A DNA stretch of 64,000 bases. Source: Pictodentalium vernedei (taxonomy: Eukaryota > Mollusca > Scaphopoda > Dentaliida > Dentaliidae). Position numbers and translations under genes: made by a program. The notes beneath the pieces are model-generated. The model saw nothing but the letters and a program-made list of their open reading frames with translations. It was not told where the DNA came from and searched no databases. The stretch covers positions 180,444,350-180,508,349 of the forward strand of contig CM062297.1 of assembly GCA_031216915.1 (NCBI GenBank), read 5' to 3'. This document shows positions 52,971-64,000 of the stretch, in pieces. Positions within the stretch are counted from its first letter, which is position 1, and each line of letters starts with the position of its first letter.

Positions 52971-54370
52971 TTTTGACCTCTCCCAAAATTTCTATTTTCT
53001 GAACCAATGAGCCAATTTGAAACAATATTGGTATGTAATATTATTAAGACATAAGTACTTGGGTCATGGAAAATGTTTTCCCTGCATCCTCATGGGAACA
53101 CCAGGAGCAGAAAATAGAAATATTTTTAAATGCCAATATTTCCCAAACTACATGGAACAGAGAATTGTTATATGGGGTGAAGAATTCTTTGGACCAGTAG
53201 AATGGAATGGTAAAAAGAAAACTGTCATAGGTTGAGTTGTCGTACACAATAAGGGGGAATCGAAAAAAGGCTGAGTTAGCATATTTGCAAAAATTAAAAG
53301 AATTTTCTTCTCCAGAACCACCAATGAGAATCCTTTGATATTTGGTATACAGCATCATTGGGAGGGGATTGGAGGGGGGGGGGGGATGTACAAGTTTGCT
53401 AAAATTAAGCTCCTCGTTTCATATTTGGGCTCAATACAGGAGCCTCAGTTTTAACTTGGTGCAATATGAGAAGTCCTCTTTAAAGAATCTTGTTCTCCTG
53501 AACCACCAGCCAGAGATTTTGATATTTGTTATACAATATTGCTACGGTCAGATTCAAATTTGTTCAAATCAAGTAAATATTTGTGCTCCCAATGGGTGCC
53601 CAAATTTTAACATTTTAAGTTGAACCACAAGTCAGAATCTTTTGATATGCGGTATACAGAATCCTTATTGGAGTTGGATTGAAGTTTGCTCTAATCAAGT
53701 TCATCGATTAATAATTGCACTCTCTGTGGTAGCCCAAATTTTAACTTTGTGCAATTTGGGGAATAATCTTTAAAAATCTTTATTCTGGAGATCCAAGTCA
53801 AAAAACTTTTGATATCTGGTATACTGCATCCTTATGGAGGTCAGATTCAATCAAATTTGTTCAAATCATGTCCCTCGATCAATATTTGAGCTCCTTTTTG
53901 TAGTCTGAATTTTAATGTATTCCAGTATGAGGAAAACTCTTTAAAAATCTACAGAACCACTAGTTAGAACCCCCAGTCAGAATCTTACATGGTATTTTAA
54001 CTTGGTGCAATATGACAAGTACTCTTTAAATCATTTTCTGTCCAGAGCCACCAGCTAGAGTGAGGGTCAGATTCAATTTTTTTCAAAATCAAGCCCCTGA
54101 GTAAATATTCAGGTTCCCAGTGGGGGCCTAATTTTAACCTAGTGTAATATGAGGAATAACTGTAAGACCAGGGTCAGAGACCATTAGTGTGCTCTAACTT
54201 TGTCTGCTCCAGAAAAATTGATTCAATGGACTGATCTTGTTGATACTTCGCTTAATGGTTATTCATGATTGAAGTGTGTCTGTCATTCACACTTCACACA
54301 GTGCTTGTTCTTGATTCAACTGTGTCATAACTTTTACCGCAGTTTTTAACTTAAAGGTCACAGATCATTC
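52971..54370 (+). repeat. Degenerate ~170-bp tandem repeats (TTTTGATAT.TGGTATACAG family)
   Basis: Phrases like CTTTTGATATTTGGTATACAG recur near 53332, 53517, 53639 and 53808, each followed by TT.TGGAG..GGATT and AATTTGTTCAAATCA, and by AATATGAG..GTCCTCTTTAAA. This is the right half of the repeat interrupted by DIRS copy 3. No gene is seen. Confidence 0.7.
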
Positions 54371-54381
54371 ACCTCTCATTA

Positions 54382-54610
54382 CAGTACAGTGGCCATGGAT
54401 TGCTTGTAATCCATGTGTGGGCAGTGATGTCCATGCATGCGTTTACCGGATAATAAAAGTCATCAGGGAAAATTTTAATGTACCTGGTGCTTCATTAATT
54501 ATATTTTTGCTGATTATTCTTATAATTAGTGTTTGGAATATAATATTATTGCATCCCTGGAAATATTGCCCACCTGTGGAAAGTGACCAGACCATGGTAG
54601 AAGTATTGAA
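54382..54610. mobile_element. CAGTACAG MITE, copy 2 (eroded right end)
   Basis: Left end CAGTACAGTGGCCATGGATT after TA; interior CTTATAATTAGTGTTTGGAA as in the copy at 30189; right end GACCAGACCATGGTAGAAGT degraded. Confidence 0.72.
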
Positions 54611-55898
54611 CATACACCAAAACAAAAAATGTATTTACAGGCCTCTACACAATCTCTTTTCACTGAAATTTTGACCATGGCACTTGCTTGAGTATATCTC
54701 CATTGTATGACAAATTATTACTGTCATGCCTTACCTTTGGCTCATATTCGAGGAGCTGATATTTTCTTGTTTGCACAAGGTTAATATTTTTATACTGTAC
54801 CAATGACCCAGACATAGCTGGTGCTAATTCTCAAAATCTAGGGCCAAACACAAATTTTGCCCCCCAATCCCCAAAATTTGCATCTAAAACCGAAAATAAC
54901 ATGTCCTAAATGGTCCTCCATACTTTTCCTCCACTGCACATGCGCACTGTCAAGGAGATCTCGAAATTGGCGCCAATTATCATTCTTTGTTTGGCCCTTC
55001 ATCAGTTCACATCTGACTGATATTTATGCTTGTAAATCTCAGTTTAAATGATGCCAGACACATAAATATTAGAGAAATGGTGGATCTAAAGAGGAAATAG
55101 AAGGAGGAGAGGAAAAATTAGTGGCAGGAAATAATCAGGGCTGTAACTTAAAATTTTTTTATGAAATTATGTTAAGTTACCTAATTTCAAGGCATGGGCC
55201 TGTTGTCATTCTTGCTATAAAGTTACACTGCATGTTCAGTGTTTCCTCTCTCCCTTTCCTTTAGTCCCCCCCCTCCCCCCCCCCCCCCCCCCCCTTGCTA
55301 TTCTCCCATGCTTTTGGCATATTTTCTGTAATATTATTACTAAAATTTCTTGGGAGTTTTGGCTTGGTAACAGAATGAATTCTGTTTTTTCCCCATGTTT
55401 ACGTCCTCACCTATGGGTGTTTAGGTGTTGTGTTCTGCATCTACCATCTGTTGTTCTGCAGTTTCTTCCTGGGAAGTCTCTGTTTTGCATCAGATGGTGT
55501 TGTAATTGGTAACTGATTTCGGGCCATGTTTTTCAGTGCCTGGAGTCATGTTTCCGGTTTTTATACACTTCTTGTTTACATTGACAACGGTTTCTGTTGA
55601 GAGTGATTTCTTGTCTTTGTATTAGTTTAATCATAACAAGATACATTATTATTATACGTAAGTGTTGCATTAATTTTTTTGTAATATTTTAAAAAAATTT
55701 GTCCACACTTAGGCTTTTTTGGGATCCATTGGGGCTCAACGTTACTTTCAGAAACTTGGGCTTTTCTGAAAAAATATTTTTTCCAAAAATTTTTTTTGAT
55801 TTCAATTATTTTTTCTATATGTTAATGGATCATGTTATTATGTATCTTTGTTTTCAGAGGTTGGTGCGAGTACTAGGACTGTTTGTGTTCTTTTCACA

Positions 55899-58029
55899 AT
55901 GAAAGGATATTGTTCAAATTGTAATAAGAGGAAATCTTCCTCTGACTTTCATAATCATTGTATTAATTGTAGTCAGTGTACTCGCACTAACTCCTGCTCA
56001 GTGTGTGTCAATTGGGATGACGAACATTGGAAACGTGTGTCACGGTATGTTGTTAGTGGGGAAAAGGCCATGCCGGTCCTTTCTCCGCAGGGTCACTCTA
56101 GTTTATCAATCTCTTTTTCAGAGGAACAAGAACAGGGTGATGTTTCCATGATATCTTCCAAAAGTGTGCCTCCGTCGTCACAGTTAAATGAAGAGCTAGC
56201 GGCAAAAGTGCTCATGGAAATACGTCAATTGCCTAAGAGGTCCCTAGTAGGATCGACGGCATTGGCGTCCGCTAGCTCGTCAGGTGTAGCGACCATTCAT
56301 CGAATGGCTCGGCAGCCGGGTTCGTCCGTTGCGGTCCAGGAAGGAGATTTGGGTGATGCGAGCACTATAATAAGACAAAGTGCGCACCCAGTGACGATGG
56401 ATCAGAGGATAGAACGGAGGAAGCCTATTAGTCCGGTTCCTAGCTCGTCCAGGTCCATCCGGGCTGCGAGCGAGAGAGGTCCCTCTCTCGTACAACAACA
56501 TCTGGGACCAGATGTTGTGGTACAAAACGTTTCGCATTCGGAGCATACGTCCGCCACTCGGGACGCTCCGTTATATAGACAGTCCGGAGAGACTGTCAAT
56601 ATGGCTTCCTCATCCTAACGGCAGCGCACACGACCGCACCTTGGCTACGTGACCATGGATATCCAGCCAGCTTCGCCGATCAGGGATTCCACGGCGACCA
56701 GGTCATGCCATCTGGTAGCCAGGGACACGAGGCCTGTAGACTCCGGACGTTCGCATAAATGAAGTATGCAGGAGTCAACGTCCAGGAAGCTTCCAGCGGC
56801 AAAGCAACGTAAGACCGCTGCTCCACAGGCCTCAGTGACGGACATGCTATCACAAATAGCACAACTTATCGCAGCATCCCAGCAGACGACAGAATCTCTG
56901 TCGGATCAGGAATTATCCGACGACGCCGGGTCGGTACGCTCCGCTGAAGCATCAGGTACGGACGACCGAGAACTTCATAGGGTCCGACAGGATGGCGAAA
57001 GGGATTCAGCTTTCCCTTTCGGAACAACATAAAGCTGCCGTAGATTTTATCCGGCATTATCTTCCAGAGGTTGTTCCGTCGGACCAGAATGCTGCGATGC
57101 CAGATAAGAGACTGATAGCGTCACTGAACACAGAATTTTTTGATCGGTTTAGGGGCATCGTCCCTGAGTTTCCGACACAGTCCAATAATGTCACAAGAAC
57201 ATTTGAATTATTGAATGACGCTATATATAAGCTTGCTACCAAAACGAGCAAGTATGGTTTCTTGTCCGCAAATGCTCTACATCTGCCGTTCATCAATTCA
57301 AGGAATAAATTCGAAACAGCAGGACAGGGTATACCTAGAGTTCCTCAGTGTCTAGACGACCAGGCTGAAGACCTAGAATTGTCTATACCGTCGTCTATGT
57401 CAATTCCAACCATGACGTTGGAAACGACAATTATGTCTAAAAGAGTTAACTTAGACGCTTTTTCATACGCAGATCACGTTACTAAAGCATTATCATTACG
57501 TCTTCAACGGAAAGAATTCCTGGATATACAATCCTCATTAAGAGTTCTTTCAAGGGCAATAGCTTATTCCACGTATAACTCCGCCCTTTCAGTGGCAAAC
57601 CTGGAGTTGGTTAGACGTGACGCGCCCCTAGCTACATCCACGCGCGTGGATGGTAAGGTGAAAAACTCTCTCAGAGTCGCTTCGGTCTCCGGAGAGCTTC
57701 TCTTCGACGGCAAGCTTTCAGCAATCTATGATCAGATAACAAAGAAAGCTTCGGATTCTCTGCTATTCAAATCCACTTCTAAAAAGTCAGATACAGCAGA
57801 AAAGAGTAAGACAGGCACTTCTGGGACAAGTACGCCCAAGAGAAGTTCCTATAGAGGTTCCTATGCATCCTCTAGGTCTTATTCTAGAGACCGTCAAGGC
57901 AGCAACTCACGTGGGGGACGTTATTCTGGCCGAGATAACCGGTCAGACGTCCCTAGGTCGACGGGGCGAGGTGTGGGTCGTGGAGGACGTAGTTTCTCCT
58001 TCCGCAAGCCTCGCAGGTCCAGGAGGTGA
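55899..58029 (+). pseudogene. DIRS copy 5 gag-like ORF, broken
   Basis: ATG 55899 with the CSNC...HCINCSQC...CSVC N terminus. Defects relative to copy 4: TAA at 56616-56618 (TCA in copy 3), TGA at about 56760 (an HRKS context in copy 4), and an 11-nt deletion near 57007 that shifts frame. From 56992 to 58029 the C-terminal 345 codons are open and show that the copy 4 break near 42500 is a real deletion. The tail is the same RG/RS-rich basic region. Confidence 0.9.
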
Positions 58030-60030
58030 TGGTATGAACCTCTATCGTGTTCCGGTAGGCGGAAGATTGTCAAGTTTTATAAACAATTGGGCATCAATTA
58101 CAGACGACCCCTGGGTTCGAGGGGTAATTTCGGAAGGACTAAGAATATCCTTCAAACGAAAGCCTCCATTAACTCGAAGTCCAAAATGGACTCAGCTTCC
58201 GTCAAATCCGCATAAAAGAGACGCTCTGCTACCAGAAGTACAGTCTCTTCTGGAGAAGAACGCGGTAGAGGTCATAGAAGACCAGGAATCACCGGGTTTC
58301 TACAGCCATCTGTTTCTGGTTCCGAAACCAGACGGCTCATTCCGTCCAGTCATAGATCTGAGCTGGATAAACAAGCTGATCGTCGCTCCGAAGTTTTATA
58401 TGGAGACAATTTGATCAGTCAGAGCGAGTATTCGGGTGAACGACTATGCTACAAGCATAGATCTCAAGGATGCGTACTTTCACGTCATGGTACATCTGAC
58501 ATTCAGAAAGTATCTACGCTTCGCAGTCCTAGGAGTTGTATATCAGTTCCGAGCGATGTGCTTCGGTTTGAACCTAGCGCCCTGGGCTTTCACTCGAATA
58601 ATGAACTCGGTAATGATACATTTCCGAGCTCATTCGTCTGCGGTAACGTCGGCCTACCTGGACGACATTCTTCAGAGGTACGGCAACGAGTTAACGCTTC
58701 AGAACGAAGTGCAGAATCTGCTTCTATTACTCCGATGTCTCGGCTTTATAATAAACGAGGAGAAGTCTGATCTGGTGCTGTCCAAGTCATTCACCCACTT
58801 GGGAATGAGCTTCGAGACGCACAACAATCTCGTTTGTCTGCCGTTAACCAGAGCGAAATTAATCAGTTGTTACGCTCGCTATTGTCTTCACTCAGACAAA
58901 GTCACAGCGAGAGAATTCATGAGACTGATAGGTCTGTGCGGAGCCGCTGCGGATCTCATTCCGATGGGGCGGTTACGCACTCGTCCTCTCCAAATTTTCT
59001 TGACTCAGAATTGGAGAGTAAGGATTCATTCGTTCGATATAGACGTTCTCTTGTCAAATCAAGTGAAACAAGAGATTCAGACTTGGGCAAACATTCAGTG
59101 GTTGACTCGGGGATTTCCACTGCAGTTGCCGGATCTGAGTCTTACTATTATGACGGATGCCAATCAAACAGGTTGGGGTGCAACATTGATCCCAACGGAT
59201 TCGAAGTGCCAGGGTCTTTGGGATCCGCAGTTTCTAGGCAAGCACATAAACATCAAAGAAATGATGTCAATTTGGCTTGCACTACGTCATTGGATGAACA
59301 TTATTCAGAAAGCACATGTCCAAATCCTGTCCGACAATACGACAGTAGTAGCATATATTTGAACCAGGGAGGCACTCATTCCATTCCGTTATTCAATTTA
59401 ACGGAAAGAATCCTTCTGTTCGTACTAGAACATCAAGTTCTACTTTCCGTCCGTCATATTCCGGGTCGTCTGAATGTATTAGCAGACTCCCTTTCACGGA
59501 AGGGTCGCTTGTTGCCATCAGAATGGACTCTCAACAAACAGGTATTCAGTCAGATTTGCTACCAATGGGAGCGGCCAACGATAGACTTATTTGCGACACA
59601 GCTCAACAATCAGTTGCAGTCGTATGTGTCACCATGTTCGGATCCCCGAGCATATGCAATAGACGCTCTATCGATCTCGTGGGACGGAATGATAGGATAT
59701 GCATATCCTCCAGCGCCATTGATTCAGCAGATATTGCTAAAGATAAAACAATCTCAGTGCAAAATTCTGTTGGTAGCATCTCTGTCTCCACAGAGACCAT
59801 GGATAAATCCATGGATAAATCTACTCAGGTGTCTGCTGTGGGACATACCGCGGAAGCTTCCTCCACGAGAGGATCTTCTTTCGCAGGGGAAATCGCGTCA
59901 ACTACATCACAACCCGCAAGGTCTCAACCTTCACATATTTCCGTTGTGCGGTCCTTCTTGCACGGCAAGCATTTTACAGGACGAGCAGTGGATGCAATTT
60001 CTAACTGTAGGAGGACCTCCTCTTCGCTAA
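57863..60030 (+). pseudogene. DIRS copy 5 RT/RNase H/Dam-like ORF, broken
   Basis: Closely matches copy 4. TGA at 58412-58414 replaces an Arg codon between METI and SVR, upstream of the DLKDAY block. A 1-nt deletion near 59357 (VAYI-RNQGG region) shifts frame inside RNase H, and the remainder (NQGGTHSIP onward, to 60030) is in another frame. YLDD (about 58659), MTDANQTGWGA and HIPGRLNVLADSLSR are kept, as is the IDLFATQLNNQ...YAYPPAPLI block. The low number of lesions indicates a fairly young insertion. Confidence 0.9.
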
Positions 60031-60986
60031 ACTATGCGGCTAAGTGGAAGGTCTTTTGTCGTTGGTGTAGGGATCATTCTGTTGACATTTTTGATCCCTC
60101 CATTCCAGACATTGCAAACTTTCTAGTATACTTGTTTGATGAGATCAAACTGCAGCCTGTTACTATTAAAGGTTATAGGTCTATGTTATCTGATACCTAT
60201 GCACACCATGATAGTTTACAAATTGGATCTAATGTCTCTTTATCTAAATTAGTTAGAAACTTCTCGATAAATAGACCTAGAACCCTTAGATTAATTCCTA
60301 AATGGAATTTAGCTTGGTTTCTTCTTAAACTAAAAGAAAAGCCATTTGAGCCTCTTGAGACAGTGGACTTCAAATTCTTATCTTATAAGACAGCATTTCT
60401 CTTAGCTTTCTCTTCTGCTAGAAGAGTCAGTGAGCTTCATGCACTATCTGTGGACGATTCTCACTATCGTAGTGTCGAGAACACTATTACCTTTACTACT
60501 AATGTTGGATTTTTGGCTAAGAATCAGGCTCCTAATAAATATCCGGAACCTATTGTTATTAAGGCCCTTCCGTCTTTAGACGGGCATAGGCCTTTACTCT
60601 GTCCGGTTAGAGCTTTACGTATTTATAAACGAAGATTTCAGTTTATCAGAAAGGGACGAAAACGCTTCTTTCTGTCTCTGATGCCTAATAGAAAGGACAT
60701 TACGGTCCATTCTATTGCTAGATGGATTCAATTAACTATCCGTCCTGCTTATGATAATCTATCTTCAACTCAGCAGTCTGTGCTTAAGATTTCGGCTCAT
60801 GAAGTAAGAGCTCTTTCTACATCTTGGGCTTACACAAATAGTGTTGCTATTACAGATTTAATGAAGGCTGCATATTGGTCTCAGCCATCCACATTCACAA
60901 ATTTTTATCTCAGAAATATTGAGTCCATTTCTGGAGACCTGCATTGTTTAGGTCTGTTATCTGTTGCTCAGAATGTTGTCCACTAA
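59523..60986 (+). CDS. DIRS copy 5 tyrosine recombinase, intact
   Basis: ATG 59523 opens 487 codons. Catalytic residues: SSARRVSEL (Arg about 300), HEVRAL (His 426, Arg 429), FTNFYLR (Tyr 462). A 12-nt duplication gives MDKSMDKS near residues 95-102, absent from copy 4. The N-terminal ~170 residues overlap the RT ORF in another frame. The preserved frame means copy 5 could still supply recombinase in trans to elements lacking it, such as copies 2 and 3; this is inference. Confidence 0.92.
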   Translation: MDSQQTGIQSDLLPMGAANDRLICDTAQQSVAVVCVTMFGSPSICNRRSIDLVGRNDRICISSSAIDSADIAKDKTISVQNSVGSISVSTETMDKSMDKSTQVSAVGHTAEASSTRGSSFAGEIASTTSQPARSQPSHISVVRSFLHGKHFTGRAVDAISNCRRTSSSLNYAAKWKVFCRWCRDHSVDIFDPSIPDIANFLVYLFDEIKLQPVTIKGYRSMLSDTYAHHDSLQIGSNVSLSKLVRNFSINRPRTLRLIPKWNLAWFLLKLKEKPFEPLETVDFKFLSYKTAFLLAFSSARRVSELHALSVDDSHYRSVENTITFTTNVGFLAKNQAPNKYPEPIVIKALPSLDGHRPLLCPVRALRIYKRRFQFIRKGRKRFFLSLMPNRKDITVHSIARWIQLTIRPAYDNLSSTQQSVLKISAHEVRALSTSWAYTNSVAITDLMKAAYWSQPSTFTNFYLRNIESISGDLHCLGLLSVAQNVVH

Positions 60987-61019
60987 ACAGTTGCAACTAT
61001 AGTTATGCAGGCTTTCTGT

Positions 61020-61105
61020 TCCGGCAGTGACTGTCCTGCTGCCCTCTTCGCTCTGAGCTATTTGACCCAGGGCAAGGGGAAGGGGAGTGGGGGGAGGGTG
61101 TTCCC
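61020..61105 (+). repeat. Hairpin and G-rich tract after the recombinase stop, copy 5
   Basis: CTCTGAGC-TATTTGA-CCCAGGG (one mismatch from the others) then GGGGAAGGGGAGTGGGGGGAGGG (quadruplex-capable), followed by CACCTGCTTTATAGTGAAAAGC. Confidence 0.7.
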
Positions 61106-61586
61106 TTAGGTCACCTGCTTTATAGTGAAAAGCAAGGGGATACCTCCTCCAGAGTCAATAATTTTGAGTCGGTACTGGGATGGTTTTAAAGTGTAAAGCT
61201 AATGTTTAAATTCATTCATGTCATATTTTTAAAGTGTAGCTCGGTGTGAAGCATTTGTATATGTCACGTGTCAAACGGGCCTTAATATACAATCCTCGGA
61301 CACTTTTAATGAGTATAAAGAGTCTCAATTCTCTGGACTTACTTTATTTATTGGCTTACTTTAAAAATAATTAGTATAAAGGGTTATACTGGATGTTAAT
61401 AAAGAACATGGATGTTATTATGCTCAATTATGAAGGGTGTTGTGTCCTTCTAATTTGTCATAAATAAGAAAGATACATGTAAAGCCTAATCCTCCTTTTC
61501 TCCTCGAGGGGATAACTCTATTATATATAGTTGAGCTTATTGGATTTTCCTCTTTGTCCTAGGCCCTCCAGCCTTTTTTTCTATTC

Positions 61587-61674
61587 AGCTATGTCTGAGT
61601 CATTGGTACAGTATAAAAATGTTAAAAAATTTATAGTAATTTATATATTTTTTATACTTACCAATGACCCAGAC
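61587..61674 (+). repeat. Internal complementary region, DIRS copy 5
   Basis: Complement of the left end (to TATAAAAAT at 61620) joined to the complement of the right end (GTTAAAAAATTTATAG from 61621). Confidence 0.9.
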
Positions 61675-62223
61675 GGGGATGGCCCTCCCAGGAGTTGGGA
61701 ACTCGTACCTCCCCGCTGAGTACATAGCGCTGACCAGGCACTGCTTGTAAGAATGATAATTGGCGCCAATTTCGAGACCCCCTTGACACTGCGCATGCAC
61801 AGTGGAGGAAAAGTATGGAGGACCCTTTAGGACATGTTATTTTCGGTTTTAGATGCAAATTTTGGGGATTGGGGGGCAAAATTTGTGTTTGGCCCTAGAT
61901 TTTGAGAATTAGCACCAGCTATCTCTGGGTCATTGGTAAGTATAAAAAATATATAAATTACTATAAATTGTTTAACTTTTTTTTATCCCCACCTCGTCAT
62001 GCAACTGAAAAGGTAATGTTTGAACTGTTTATGTCCATGTGTCTGTGAATGTGTACATCAGTATGTTTGAATCCATTTCTCAGAAATTTTTCTCAAATTA
62101 CATACCATCTCCGTGTCAGGCATACGATTTTAAGACGAGCCGTCACTCATGCTTACCATTCCCACTGCAATTTTTACTTTTTGTGAGTAGACAACAGCAT
62201 GCCCTGTTCCACCTGGCGAGCAA

Positions 62224-62392
62224 TTAACCCTTACCAAATGAATCAGCTGCATCCATTGGGTAAAATACAAATTGTTTGGTACAAAAAGGTTTATTAAAAA
62301 TTTCAACAAAACCATATCATGTGACCCCTCATTGGAGGTGTCACATGATATGGTTTTGTTGAAATTGTTTTAAGAATGGTTGGGAAAAATTG
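62224..62392. mobile_element. TTAA/CCCTTACC MITE, shortened
   Basis: TTAACCCTTACCAAATG start. The core ACAAAACCATATCATGTGACC / GGTGTCACATGATATGGTTTTG matches the 28887 type, with the TTGGAACGAG turn largely deleted. The right end near 62385 is eroded and lacks a clean TTAA. Confidence 0.7.
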
Positions 62393-62415
62393 AAATAATT
62401 TTTCAAATCATGTGT

Positions 62416-62670
62416 ATTTTTATACTAATAACCAATGGCACAAACTTAGCTGGTGCAAACTCAATATTATCAAGGGCCAAACACAAATTTTGAACCCCCC
62501 AATCCCCAAAATTTGCATACAATACCGAAAATTAAAAGTCCTATCTGCCCTCCATACTTTTACTATCTGCACATACGCAGTACTCAGGAAGAGATCGGAA
62601 TTGTCGCAAACATCATTCTTTGTTTGGCCCAAAGTCTGTAAACATCTCAACTGACATCTGTGCTTTACAT
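62416..62670 (+). mobile_element. Solo left end of a DIRS-type element (copy 1 lineage)
   Basis: ATTTTTATACTAATAACC start, then GGGCCAAACACAAATTTTGA, ATCCCCAAAATTTGCATAC and TTAAAAGTCCTATCTG, which follow copy 1 (AATTAAAAGTCCTATCTGGC) rather than copies 2-5. It ends after the TTTGTTTGGCCC segment; no internal genes follow. Confidence 0.8.
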
Positions 62671-64000
62671 TATGTGTACAGTACCCATATGAGACTGGTC
62701 AATTAATACCCCAGTTATTGATGCTAAATTTAGATTAGTGCTGTCTATTTATAGAGGAACTACTATTTATGAGTGGGTGTGTACAATTAATTACTTATCT
62801 TCGTTGACAACAGAGCAACAATAACCAGAACATTGGCTTTGATATATTTTATTTCATTCAAGTGTTTCAACTTTTAACAAGCGATAAACTATAGAAACAT
62901 AATACATTGCACATAGATATTAACATAAATAAGTTTGTTTTTTGCGCATAGATATTTACATAAATGAGTTGTCTTTTTTTAATCTTTTAACTTCATTTGG
63001 TTTCTTATAACTAACATTACAGTGCGTTCAATGTGGATTGAAACAAAAACGCCACCGCGGTGTGTTCTCCACCGTGGAGTTCCAGTGGACCGCAGTGTTT
63101 GATCAGTGGAAGACAGTTTTCAAAACACTGTGACCCACCGTGGTCACGAGTGTTGAGGATTAGTTTAATTGCTTTTGCATGTCAGTTTCTCTGCTAATTA
63201 ATAAATACTGTCTTGTGACGGCAACTGGCAAGACAACTGCGTTTGTTACTGGTAGTAGATAATTTATTTTAAATTAAAATTGAAATTTGGCGGAGGCAGA
63301 CGGCGACTATTGCTGTGGTTTGAAATTGTAAATTGGGAATAGAACAGCAGTTCCGTTTGGTTAAGTACAAAGTCCTCGTCACTTTCAAAACTAAACTGTT
63401 GTGTTGCGCGATCAAATTGATCGAGGAAATAAATAAACCAGACTTGAGAAAAACAACTACTATTCGCGAAGTTCACATTTTGTTTACAGCTGTAGACCAA
63501 CACGTGATTGAAAAATATAGTGTTTTTGAATGGGTACCAAAAAGTATATCACTCGTGACTGAAACTAATGATTATTTCACAGGGAGGAGGGGGGGGGGGA
63601 GGGGGGGTGGCCGGGAGATATTTGCATACCGAAACAAATATCCTTCATCCAATTCTGTAGGGGTTTGTACATACTTTTATACTCTTTGCATTTGCAGATA
63701 TTTCAACGTTTCTCTACATTGTTGTTATTTGTATTATCAATTGCAATAGCTAAGCCTGTGTATGTAAAAATATGTGGGTGCATATAAGGGAGATACCGAA
63801 TTAAAATATCTGCGAATGTACCATTCTAAGAGAGAGTACACTTCAGTGGGAAAGAGATAGAGAGATACAGATATACATGATGGGGGGGGGGGGGGGGGGG
63901 GAGGGGGGGGAGAGAAAGTAAGAAAAAGTTAAAGAAAATTAGTACACGAAAGTATACGCAAATGCATGTGGGCGTATGTCTGCATATTACTCTGTGTGTG
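62671..64000. other. Gene-free stretch with G runs
   Basis: An open frame of 138 codons at 63333-63749 has no recognised domain and runs across a GGAGGGGGGG repeat, so I do not call it a gene. A short palindrome-rich block at 63050-63150 (CCACCGCGGTG, CCACCGTGG, CCACCGTGGTCACG) is noted. G runs lie at 63588-63607 and 63882-63911. Confidence 0.45.

Larger units (their letters stand above)
54786..61976 (+). mobile_element. DIRS-type retrotransposon copy 5 (7.19 kb, near-complete)
   Basis: Left end ATTTTTATACTGTACC at 54786, right end ATAAATTGTTTAAC at 61976 (one T-to-G change from the ICR-predicted end). Terminal repeats at about 54786-54985 and 61755-61945 carry copy-specific ATTCTCAAAATCTAGGGCC. 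Gene order as in copy 4. Gag has two nonsense codons and an 11-nt deletion; RT has one nonsense codon and a 1-nt deletion; the recombinase is intact. The right flank starts with a T run, as after copies 2, 3 and 4. Confidence 0.95.

Noticed and set aside
63333-63749. 138-codon ORF near the right edge
   Set aside because: It runs through a G-rich simple repeat, shows no domain or splice support, and no related reading was seen elsewhere in the window.

Overview
This is animal nuclear DNA. It has split coding exons with canonical splice sites, several 5S-rRNA-derived SINEs, many foldback MITEs, a degraded Penelope-like element and several tyrosine-recombinase (DIRS-type) retrotransposons, and no operons. 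The mixture of DIRS elements, Penelope remains, poly-C runs, ACATGTACATGTA-type words and AGCTCACC-type repeats suggests a marine invertebrate (amphioxus, hemichordate, brachiopod or mollusc). That is an inference; no species-diagnostic gene is visible.

Host gene. The only convincing host coding sequence is a RING finger split over two small exons (20054-20162 and 38416-38462). The intron between them is about 18.25 kb and filled with transposons. Exon 1 gives C-x2-C...C-x-H-x2-C and ends ...CKK. Exon 2 opens with C-I-L-P-W-L and ends CPED, so splicing completes a C3HC3D RING of TRAF/NRDP1 type. The other exons are not recognised here.

Layout. 1-23 kb: dispersed repeats, namely 5S-derived SINEs (three with clear target duplications), TA-flanked CAGTTAAAACTAG MITEs, TTAA-flanked CCCTTTACC MITEs (piggyBac-like), a 2.2-kb element with about 377-bp internal tandem repeats, a tandem array at 20.9-22.3 kb, a decayed PHD-type ORF1 fragment, an unidentified broken ORF, and a minus-strand Penelope-like reverse transcriptase ruin. 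23-62 kb: five DIRS-type elements on the + strand plus one solo end. Copy 1 (23121-29194) is a divergent old relative with a MITE in each terminal repeat. Copy 2 (31282-38194) sits inside a piggyBac-like MITE. Copy 3 (38889-39848 plus 46991-52970) is split by copy 4 (39849-46990). Copy 5 is 54786-61976. A solo left end lies at 62416-62670.

How the DIRS parts fit. Each element has inverted terminal repeats of about 200 bp, a gag-like ORF with a Cys/His-rich N terminus, an overlapping RT/RNase H/Dam-like ORF, an overlapping tyrosine recombinase ORF, and an 88-nt internal complementary region whose two halves are the reverse complements of the left and right ends. Copy 4 has intact RT and recombinase ORFs but a 2-nt deletion in gag. 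Copy 5 has an intact recombinase but broken gag and RT. Copies 2 and 3 share an RT-removing deletion, a gag-region duplication, a lost gag start and recombinase-killing changes, so they look like a non-autonomous subfamily mobilised in trans.
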